Source of the DNA: a virus
IMG/VR virus record: IMGVR_UViG_3300042691_021643
Location: 1 to 64,000 of that record
Length of the DNA: 64,000 nucleotides
Reading direction: 5' to 3' (one strand)
Below are positions 57,664 to 64,000 of this stretch, in pieces. Below the pieces are notes generated by a model. That model searched no databases and was not told the origin of the DNA. It was given only the letters and a program-made list of their open reading frames with translations. The number at the start of each line of letters is the position of its first letter. Positions within the stretch are counted from its first letter, which is position 1. The translations under genes and the position numbers were made by a program.

Positions 57664-57993
57664 ATGATGGATTGGTATATTATAGAATATTTGTATCCTG
57701 AATCATTTAAAAGATTCATTGACGTAACATTCCCAAATATTGGTATTGTAAGTACTAATTCTTTATCGTTTTATAAAACAAAAAATTTATACAATTTTTT
57801 TGACAAAGAAGGTTTATATTTTAATGTCGAACAATGTTGTCCAAAAAGATGGATTTATACAATATCAATAAAAAATATAATAGTGCTCGGACCAATTAAT
57901 TTAAAAGAAAATACCAAAGAGGATATCGAAATAGAGGGATTTACGGAGTGTTTTAAAATACTAGATAAAATTCTAATAACCCATCAATTATAA
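57664..57993 (+). CDS. Unknown small protein
   Basis: A 109-residue protein rich in Tyr, Phe and Ile (MMDWYIIEYLYPESFKRFID). It has a Cys-Cys-Pro motif in the middle (FNVEQCCPKRWIYTISIKN). No family recognised. Divergent from the minus-strand genes across an AT-rich gap of ~97 nt in which I see only promoter-like AT runs. Confidence 0.6.
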   Translation: MMDWYIIEYLYPESFKRFIDVTFPNIGIVSTNSLSFYKTKNLYNFFDKEGLYFNVEQCCPKRWIYTISIKNIIVLGPINLKENTKEDIEIEGFTECFKILDKILITHQL

Positions 57994-58006
57994 ATGTATT
58001 TATAAT

Positions 58007-58300
58007 ATGGAAATATCTATAAAATTTCTATTACAGTCTGTAAAAGTTATAACAGAAAAAAAATATCATTTAGAGGATCTATATCTTATATATGACTTTT
58101 TAATTTCTGTTAAAAAAGATGAATTAATTAAATACCTAAAATCTAATACAGTTTTGTCCTATAAGAACGATTTAGAATTATATAAGGACACAATCATTCA
58201 TTTAATGAAAATTTTTGAGGATTTAGAAAACTATGAGGAATGTTTTGTATTAAAACAAAAGTATGATGAATGTGAATTTTTAATAAATGAAAAAACCTAA
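58007..58300 (+). CDS. Small helical protein
   Basis: A 97-residue helical protein whose end (IFEDLENYEECFVLKQKYDE) resembles that of the gene at 39455. TATTTATA ends 2 nt before the ATG. Function unknown. Its stop lies in a terminator stem. Confidence 0.6.
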   Translation: MEISIKFLLQSVKVITEKKYHLEDLYLIYDFLISVKKDELIKYLKSNTVLSYKNDLELYKDTIIHLMKIFEDLENYEECFVLKQKYDECEFLINEKT

Positions 58301-58319
58301 TCAATAACGATTAGGTTTT
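58292..58319. terminator. Terminator between convergent genes
   Basis: AAAACCTAATC aataac GATTAGGTTTT is a perfect 11-bp stem shared by the convergent genes at 58007 and 58327. Confidence 0.85.
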
Positions 58320-58326
58320 GTATAAA

Positions 58327-58554
58327 TTATTTACTTACACGTTTTCGCAATAAAAAATAAAAAATAAAAAATAGACCCGATATAAAATACATAATAATAT
58401 TGGCTCTCCAAATGTTTCCGGTTATAGACATTAACGTATATTGTACAACATCGAACCCAAATGGGAGAAAGAACATCGCTAACATTAGAGACGTATCTTT
58501 GTATAACACCAATCTTTTTTCCTTGTTTTTTATTGTTTTTAGTCGATTCACCAT
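58327..58554 (-). CDS. Small membrane protein
   Basis: A 75-residue protein with two membrane helices (LMLAMFFLPFGFDVVQYTLM and IIMYFISGLFFIFYFLL) and a positively charged end. A second frame over the same DNA is less convincing. Function unknown. Confidence 0.65.
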   Translation of the reverse strand: MVNRLKTIKNKEKRLVLYKDTSLMLAMFFLPFGFDVVQYTLMSITGNIWRANIIMYFISGLFFIFYFLLRKRVSK

Positions 58555-58604
58555 CGGTATCCATGTATGAATAATTTATCTAATTATGTCTTAATGACTT
58601 TTAA

Positions 58605-59705
58605 CTATAAATATGTCTCTATTTCTGTTTTAACTTTTTTTAACGCGGAGGCGATTACTTGGTGCATATCATAATACTTATATTCCGCCAACCTACCACC
58701 AAAAATGACATTATTTTCCATTTTTGTTAAATCTTGGTACTTGTTAAATATATTTTGATTTATTAAATCATTTATTGGGTAATATGGTTCTTCATTTTTA
58801 TTCCATTCAATTGGATATTCTTTTGTTATTATTGTTTTAGAAGAAATATCATTATTAAAATGTTTGTGTTCAATAATTCTCGTAAAAGGTATTTCAATGT
58901 CTGTAAAATTTATAACTGAATGACCTTGATAATTTTCTTTGTCGAGTATTTCAGTTTCAAATCTCAATGGTCGATACTCTAAATCACCATAACAATAATT
59001 ATAAAATTTGTCTACCGGTCCTGTATAAATTATTTTTCTAGATAATGAATTGAAATATTCTCTATTTTCAAAATAGTCAACATTTTTTCGTACTTCAATA
59101 TTTTCTAATAATTTTTCAAATAATTCTGTATAACCGTTTTTTGGAATTCCTTGGTATGTGTCAAAAAAATAATTATTATCGTATGTGAATCTTACAGGTA
59201 ATCTTTTTATGATAAAAGGTGGTAATTCTTTTGGGTTTTTCATCCATTGTTTTTCAGTGTAACCCTTAATTAATTTATCATATACATCTCTACCTACTAA
59301 TGATAATGCTTGTTCTTCTAAATTATTGGGTACACCTCCATATCTTTGACTTTCTATTATTTTTATCGCTTCTTCCGGATTATTGACCCCCCACAGTTTA
59401 TTAAACGTAAACATATTGAAGGGTAAAGAGTATAGTTGATCTTTATGTGACGCCAAAACATGATGTCTATAATTGTTAAACTCAACAAATTTATTTACAT
59501 AATCCCAAACTTCTTTATCTGAAGTATGAAATATATGTGCACCATACTTATGTACATTAATTTCTAAATTTTTTTCAGTATAACAATTACCACCAATATG
59601 ATCTCTTTTTTCTATAACCAATACTTTTTTTCCGACATTGGTTAATTCTCTGGCAAAAATAGATCCAAAGAGACCCGATCCAACTATTAAATAATCATAC
59701 ATCAT
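58605..59705 (-). CDS. glf: UDP-galactopyranose mutase
   Basis: A 366-residue FAD enzyme converting UDP-galactopyranose to the furanose form. The N-terminus (YDYLIVGSGLFGSIFARELT, then GKKVLVIEKRDHIGGNCYTE) is the dinucleotide fold. HKYGAHIFHTSDKEVWDYVN, YTEKQWMKNPKELP and VIFGGRLAEYKYYDMHQVIA are Glf signatures. It overlaps the next glycosyltransferase gene by 11 nt. It supplies galactofuranose for glycan decoration of the virion or host surface. Confidence 0.95.
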   Translation of the reverse strand: MMYDYLIVGSGLFGSIFARELTNVGKKVLVIEKRDHIGGNCYTEKNLEINVHKYGAHIFHTSDKEVWDYVNKFVEFNNYRHHVLASHKDQLYSLPFNMFTFNKLWGVNNPEEAIKIIESQRYGGVPNNLEEQALSLVGRDVYDKLIKGYTEKQWMKNPKELPPFIIKRLPVRFTYDNNYFFDTYQGIPKNGYTELFEKLLENIEVRKNVDYFENREYFNSLSRKIIYTGPVDKFYNYCYGDLEYRPLRFETEILDKENYQGHSVINFTDIEIPFTRIIEHKHFNNDISSKTIITKEYPIEWNKNEEPYYPINDLINQNIFNKYQDLTKMENNVIFGGRLAEYKYYDMHQVIASALKKVKTEIETYL

Positions 59706-60339
59706 TAATTCTTTTTACCGGCCTGTTGTATGCATTTACGAATATATTATCATAACCAAGAAATCCACCAATATTATCACTAACACTATCTATTTGAGAA
59801 ATTAACAATGGATATCCACCATATTTAATAAAATTATTTTGATAAATCCACGCGTCTATTGGGACATCAACTTCTGGGTCGTATTTTAACATTTTTTCAT
59901 ATGCCTGTTTATTGACAGCATATGCGTGAACACAATAACATCCATGGATATACATTAAATTATCATCAATTAAGTTTATTGGGTTATCAAAAATATTTGC
60001 ACTAAAATAATAAACATCCCAATTATCTATTTTCGAAAGACTATCTAATGATTTTTCTATAAGTTCCTCCGCACCTTCTTTGAAAAAAACATCATCCTCA
60101 AAAATTAAAATATTTTCTAAATCATTATTGTAGGCATATTCAATAATATTTCTGTGTGATTTACCGCTGGCAATTACACAATTTTGAGGTGTTTTAATAT
60201 CCGCCTTTATTGCTGAATATCTTTTTACAAATTTATCTAAATCAACTCTCGATAGTTCTCGTTTCATGTGATCTTGTCTATCAACTCTATCGTCTAAATT
60301 TATATAAAAAGCGTCTTTAAAAAATTCTTGTATTTTCAT
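59695..60339 (-). CDS. GT25-type glycosyltransferase
   Basis: A 214-residue enzyme of the LPS-type GT25 family. It starts FKDAFYINLDDRVDRQDHMK, has ENILIFEDDVFF (acidic metal motif E-D-D) and ends with DAWIYQNN. Overlap with glf suggests that it uses a galactose-type donor, which is inference. Confidence 0.85.
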   Translation of the reverse strand: MKIQEFFKDAFYINLDDRVDRQDHMKRELSRVDLDKFVKRYSAIKADIKTPQNCVIASGKSHRNIIEYAYNNDLENILIFEDDVFFKEGAEELIEKSLDSLSKIDNWDVYYFSANIFDNPINLIDDNLMYIHGCYCVHAYAVNKQAYEKMLKYDPEVDVPIDAWIYQNNFIKYGGYPLLISQIDSVSDNIGGFLGYDNIFVNAYNRPVKRINDV

Positions 60340-60345
60340 TTTTTT

Positions 60346-61575
60346 TTAAATTTTAAAATATGATGGTCTTTTCCATTCTAAATCTTCAGAGTATGGCCAA
60401 ATTAATAGTTGTGTTGGTATTTGCCTATTTTTGGATCTATAAAATTTAAATGTACGAGAATTTATTTTACCATCGATTATATCTTTATTTTCGTTATAAG
60501 TTAAATCTTCTCTATGTATTGCAATACCCCCCTGATCTAACACAATCATCGCCCAAAATCTAACATTATTTATTTTTTCAATTTTATCATAATCCCAAGA
60601 AATTGTGTCATTGAAATAAACTTGTTCATTGTCCCAACCTTCTTCAGAATTTGAACATGGAGGTTCGATACCCTTCTCAGTATCTTTATGTACAATACAT
60701 TTAACAAAATCGATTCCAGAATAATCGGTATACTCTTGTAATGTTCTTTCTTTACCTAAACCATACATACCTAAACCAAACAAATCATTTCTACCAAGTA
60801 AACAATCTAATCTATCATGTGCAACTTTATTTAAATTCCCCCAATTATTATGGTCACCCCAATGTTTAGGGTTATCTAACCTTTGATAAAAATGATGTAC
60901 AATTGTTCTATGAGAATTATATATATTATAACCGTGTGTGAAATACCTAATCGCCATGGCCGCTTCCTCACCCGAAAAATAAAAATCAGGATCGTATGGT
61001 ACTTCTCTGTTTATTTGACCAGGACCAAAGATAAAACCTGCAGATATATAAACACCTTTGACAGGAAAATTCTTAGATTGCCAATCTTCCATATTCATTG
61101 GTCTACTCATCGGATACTTATGATCGAACCTATAAACATTACATATTTGTGGTACGTTATACCATTTACTTTCATCCATTTCTGGATTATAGTTTGGGGG
61201 GTATCCAGTAATGATTGCTTTTTCGTCATTTAGTGACTCCCAAATGTTTATCAACTTTTCATCCCAATTTTCAACAAATCTCATATGTGAATCTATCTGA
61301 AGTGAAAATTTCTCATCTTTCCACAACATTTGTGTTATATTTCTGGCCCAACACGCTCCTTTTGATTCTTTGTAATCAAAATCAATTATTTCTATATTTT
61401 CATTATTTTTTATTTCATCTAAATTATCCCATATATCATCTTTTGAATGTTGCCAACATATAACAAACCTCAAATTCTCGGGAAATTTAGATCTACTAAT
61501 CGCATGTTTTATTGTTGGCAATAACTCTTTATCTCTATACGATGCGATTTGAACAAAAATTTTATTATTACTCAT
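60346..61575 (-). CDS. GlcNAc-transferase-like glycosyltransferase
   Basis: A 409-residue protein matching the 'Glycosyltransferase (GlcNAc)' family: IFVQIASYRDKELLPTIKHA, KGACWARNITQMLW, FSLQIDSHMRFVENWD (metal motif D-S-H) and VYISAGFIFGPGQI, then PDFYFSGEEAAMAIRYFTHG. Bacterial members modify surface or cytoplasmic acceptors. It forms a three-gene sugar operon with GT25 and glf. Confidence 0.88.
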   Translation of the reverse strand: MSNNKIFVQIASYRDKELLPTIKHAISRSKFPENLRFVICWQHSKDDIWDNLDEIKNNENIEIIDFDYKESKGACWARNITQMLWKDEKFSLQIDSHMRFVENWDEKLINIWESLNDEKAIITGYPPNYNPEMDESKWYNVPQICNVYRFDHKYPMSRPMNMEDWQSKNFPVKGVYISAGFIFGPGQINREVPYDPDFYFSGEEAAMAIRYFTHGYNIYNSHRTIVHHFYQRLDNPKHWGDHNNWGNLNKVAHDRLDCLLGRNDLFGLGMYGLGKERTLQEYTDYSGIDFVKCIVHKDTEKGIEPPCSNSEEGWDNEQVYFNDTISWDYDKIEKINNVRFWAMIVLDQGGIAIHREDLTYNENKDIIDGKINSRTFKFYRSKNRQIPTQLLIWPYSEDLEWKRPSYFKI

Positions 61576-61669
61576 ATGTCTTAAACATAAATAAAAATTG
61601 TTAAAAAGTAAAACACTATTATTTTTTTTTTCTATTTAATTTTTTTATTTTTATCTAAAATAATTACAA

Positions 61670-62038
61670 ATGAATAAAGTTTATCAACCAGTCGTATTAG
61701 AAAGATCAAATGAAATTGTTCAAAGTTTGGTCGAATCTGGATTTTTTAAAGATTATGAATTACCAAGTACCGATTTTGCTAAAGAATATCTGTGTGAAAA
61801 ATTGACAGAAAAGTTCATAGAAAATGGTTCAGATATAAATGATACGATTTTCACTGAAAACGAATTTGAGAATATTTTAAGAGTAATTGTAACTGGATCA
61901 ATTTTAGGTGAATTAAAGAGAAAAGGATATATAAATTCTTATGAAGATGAAAATACGGAAGAAACTTTTTTTCTAACCGAAGATGGTAAAGAAATGTTAA
62001 AAAACCTAAAAAGTACAGATGATAAAACTAAAGAATAG
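61670..62038 (+). CDS. Unknown phage protein
   Basis: A 122-residue protein. The C-terminal part (LRVIVTGSILGELKRKGYIN, then FFLTEDGKEML) looks like a winged-helix end, with the typical L-x-x-GYI turn and LTEDG wing. It may be a small regulator. The stop abuts that of the convergent gene with no gap. Confidence 0.55.
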   Translation: MNKVYQPVVLERSNEIVQSLVESGFFKDYELPSTDFAKEYLCEKLTEKFIENGSDINDTIFTENEFENILRVIVTGSILGELKRKGYINSYEDENTEETFFLTEDGKEMLKNLKSTDDKTKE

Positions 62039-62368
62039 TTATTTCTTTTTTTCATCAACTTGTTGACTAAGACTGTTCTTTTTATGTTGTCTTATTTTTT
62101 CTTTTAATTGCGATAAAATTTTTTGTGTGTTAGATAAATTTGTGGAAATAGTTGAAACTCTACCATTAGATAATGTTTTTAAACCTTCAGGAATACTATC
62201 CTCTAATTTTCTAAATTCCTTTATTGTTTCAGATAATGAGTTTTGTAACTCCTCAATTTTATATTGCACTCTATTATATTCCTGTCTATTAACTTTGGAC
62301 GTTTCCTCATTTAATAGGTCATTTAACACTTTTTTTACCGTTTCTTCTGATATTAATCTACCTTCCAT
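62039..62368 (-). CDS. Coiled-coil protein
   Basis: A 109-residue protein, helical throughout, with heptad-like spacing (YKIEELQNSLSETIKEFRKL, LSNTQKILSQLKEKIRQHKK). No family recognised. TATTTATA ends 5 nt before the ATG. Confidence 0.65.
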   Translation of the reverse strand: MEGRLISEETVKKVLNDLLNEETSKVNRQEYNRVQYKIEELQNSLSETIKEFRKLEDSIPEGLKTLSNGRVSTISTNLSNTQKILSQLKEKIRQHKKNSLSQQVDEKKK

Positions 62369-62448
62369 AATATTATAAATACTTTTTAATCACCAATTTT
62401 TTTTATTAAAGAAAATTTCTTAAATTTAAAATACAAAAATAAATACAA

Positions 62449-63528
62449 ATGAGAAATGTTGAATTTACATTATTTGATTTTGATGATCTACTAATTGAAC
62501 CTGCACATATTTCACCAATCAGGTCCAGAAAAGAAATTAACCCAAAGTATGATAATGGTTACTATCCATTGATGACCGCTCCGATGGATACGGTCATTTC
62601 CAAAGATAATCACAAACTTTTTGGTAATTTGGGTATTAGATCTGTAGTCCCAAGAGGTGAGGGTTATTATGATCAAAATTATAATGACACACACTTTAAT
62701 TCATATGGATTAGATGAATTTAATGAAATTTTCATAAATGGTGATGTGGAAATTCTAACAGATTCCAAAATTTATGTGTTAATTGATATTGCAAATGGCC
62801 ATATGAGGGCGTTATACGATTCCGCTAAGACCGCAAAGGAAAAATATGGTGATAAAATGGTCTTAATGATTGGGAATGTTGCAAACCCCAAGACTTTTGC
62901 GGAATATTGTTCAATAGGTGTCGATTATATTAGAATTGGTATAGGTAATGGTGGTGGTTGTTTAACAACTGTTCAGACTGGTGTTGGATTCCCAATGGCA
63001 TCACTAATTGAAGAGTGTTATGATGTTAAAAAATATATGGAATTTCCAAATATTAAGATAGTTGCGGATGGAGGATTCAAATCATATTCTGACATCATAA
63101 AGGCACTCGCGTTAGGTGCGGATTATGTTATGTTAGGATCAATATTAAACAAATCTCTCGAAAGTTCGGGTGAAACAACTAGATTACGACAATCACATAA
63201 ACCACATTTTGATCAACACATAGTGATAGACCAATATTCCGAAGAAGCTAAAAAAATGTTTGAGGCAGGTACACCATTATTCAAAACATTTAGAGGAATG
63301 AGCACAAAAGAAGTACAAAAATCGTGGGGAAAAGAAGAATTAAAGACATCTGAAGGTGTTGTTAGAACACATAAGGTTGAATACACATTAGAAGGGTGGA
63401 TTAATAATTTTGATTCATATTTGAGATCTGCGATGAGTTATACAGGAAAAAAAGAACTCCACGAATTTATCGGTGGAGTTCAGTTGAATTTCATAAGTCA
63501 AAATTCCTATAAGAGATTTAGTAAATAA
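62449..63528 (+). CDS. IMP dehydrogenase/GMP reductase family enzyme
   Basis: A 359-residue TIM-barrel enzyme. It starts FDFDDLLIEPAHISPIRSRK. It has LMTAPMDTVISKDN, the catalytic loop GIGNGGGCLTTVQTGVG with the active Cys near residue 169, and VADGGFKSYSDIIKALALGA, the phosphate-binding part. No CBS domains are present. Sequence reading cannot decide between IMP dehydrogenase (towards GTP) and GMP reductase. Either shifts host purine pools during infection. Confidence 0.9.
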   Translation: MRNVEFTLFDFDDLLIEPAHISPIRSRKEINPKYDNGYYPLMTAPMDTVISKDNHKLFGNLGIRSVVPRGEGYYDQNYNDTHFNSYGLDEFNEIFINGDVEILTDSKIYVLIDIANGHMRALYDSAKTAKEKYGDKMVLMIGNVANPKTFAEYCSIGVDYIRIGIGNGGGCLTTVQTGVGFPMASLIEECYDVKKYMEFPNIKIVADGGFKSYSDIIKALALGADYVMLGSILNKSLESSGETTRLRQSHKPHFDQHIVIDQYSEEAKKMFEAGTPLFKTFRGMSTKEVQKSWGKEELKTSEGVVRTHKVEYTLEGWINNFDSYLRSAMSYTGKKELHEFIGGVQLNFISQNSYKRFSK

Positions 63529-63765
63529 TTATACTCTGAATTCTCTATCTTCAGAACTTGATAATTCTTTATCTCTCTTCATACCTTCTTTGATATAACT
63601 TCTAATAAGTCTTGAAACGGTTACCTTTTTCTTATCCGCAACTTTTTCAATCTCCTTATAATAAGCGGGAACAACTCTAAATGACAACATTTGAATGAGT
63701 TGTTTGTGCTTTGGTAAACTAGAACCTTCAGGTTGTTTTTCTTCTTTTGATGCTTTTGATGCCAT
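63529..63765 (-). CDS. Ribbon-helix-helix protein
   Basis: A 78-residue protein. Residues ~25-65 (QMLSFRVVPAYYKEIEKVAD, KKKVTVSRLIRSYIKEGMKR) fit a ribbon-helix-helix fold: one beta strand with alternating residues, then two helices. Probably a small DNA-binding regulator. Its stop abuts that of the IMPDH/GMP reductase gene. TATTTATA is 13 nt before the ATG. Confidence 0.75.
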   Translation of the reverse strand: MASKASKEEKQPEGSSLPKHKQLIQMLSFRVVPAYYKEIEKVADKKKVTVSRLIRSYIKEGMKRDKELSSSEDREFRV

Positions 63766-63834
63766 TATACACTTTTTTTATAAATATTTGGTTTTTCGGT
63801 AATTTTTAATTATTTTAATAAAAACAACATATAT

Positions 63835-64000
63835 ATGTCAGAAGAAAAATCTACAGTAAATCCCGCAATTAAGGAAATCGAGGAAAAATACCCCGAAATG
63901 ACTAAAGAATTCAAAAGAATTATGAGAGAACAATATGAAATGTTCTGTAAAAAACAATTAACTTACGGTACAGGAAATATTTCCGTGGGAACGAGGTTGG
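63835..64000 (+). CDS. Unknown phage protein (partial)
   Basis: The frame starts at the ATG 63835 and continues past the window end (55 residues visible: MSEEKSTVNPAIKEIEEKYP, later CKKQLTYGTGNISVGTRL). The latter resembles the start of nucleotide-modification-associated (Nmad1/DUF1599-type) proteins, but too little is seen to be sure. Confidence 0.6.
   Translation, partial: MSEEKSTVNPAIKEIEEKYPEMTKEFKRIMREQYEMFCKKQLTYGTGNISVGTRL

Noticed and set aside
58331-58564. Second frame over the small membrane gene
   Set aside because: It has fewer coding features than the overlapping frame at 58327-58554, which encodes two clean membrane helices.

Overview
The window is about 64 kb of AT-rich, densely packed DNA from a large tailed phage of T4-like (myovirus) ancestry, and the host is most likely a member of the Bacteroidota (Flavobacteriia-like). 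The phage identity rests on a contiguous T4-type head module: gp17-like terminase, gp20-like portal, gp21-like prohead protease, gp22-like scaffold and gp23-like major capsid protein. A gp5-like hub protein and a gp55-like late sigma factor support it. The host inference rests on promoters of the form TTTG-N19/20-TAnnTTTG, a Bacteroidota-style lipoprotein, A-rich leaders with few Shine-Dalgarno sequences, and the layout of the tmRNA.

Layout. 1-3.4 kb: a Pro/Thr-repeat fibre-like gene cut by the window edge, then small structural genes. 3.5-10 kb: glycosyltransferases, dUTPase, PhoH-like ATPase and a HAD-like protein. 10-18 kb: the late sigma factor, hub/baseplate-like and virion proteins, and two genes carrying phage-specific C-terminal domains. 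17.9-33.2 kb (mostly minus strand): dCMP deaminase, the head module and acidic or low-complexity virion proteins, with one plus-strand gene for ribosomal protein bS21. 33-37 kb: a small heat-shock protein, a ClpC-like Hsp100 ATPase and a lipoprotein. 37-40 kb: an RNA-repair cluster (polynucleotide kinase, Rnl1-like RNA ligase, cyclic-phosphate receiver-like protein) and a SLOG protein. 40-51.6 kb: an RNA-rich region. 51.7-57 kb (minus): large membrane-active-looking virion proteins. 57.6-64 kb: small genes, a sugar module (UDP-galactopyranose mutase and two glycosyltransferases), an IMPDH/GMP reductase family enzyme and a ribbon-helix-helix protein.

The RNA-rich region (41.7-51.6 kb) is the most unusual part. 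I read 26 canonical tRNAs that together cover all 20 amino acids, including an initiator tRNA. There are also three aberrant tRNA-like genes (a D-loop insertion of about 95 nt, an extended anticodon arm, and a giant variable arm), a tRNA fragment, several strings of hairpins, a complete tmRNA with a non-standard tag ending SKVAA, and an almost 900-nt structured RNA next to the tRNA array. Its size, tetraloops and setting recall the giant ornate phage RNAs (GOLLD/ROOL). Most of these transcription units begin with a Bacteroidota promoter followed by an rRNA-type boxA (GTTCTTTRAMA). One tRNA operon is preceded by what looks like a leader-peptide attenuator.

Taken together, the phage appears to bring its own translation layer (tRNAs, initiator tRNA, tmRNA, bS21), an RNA-repair kit that could keep those tRNAs intact, and antitermination signals to express them. 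Family calls are from sequence motifs read by eye. No database search or folding program was run.
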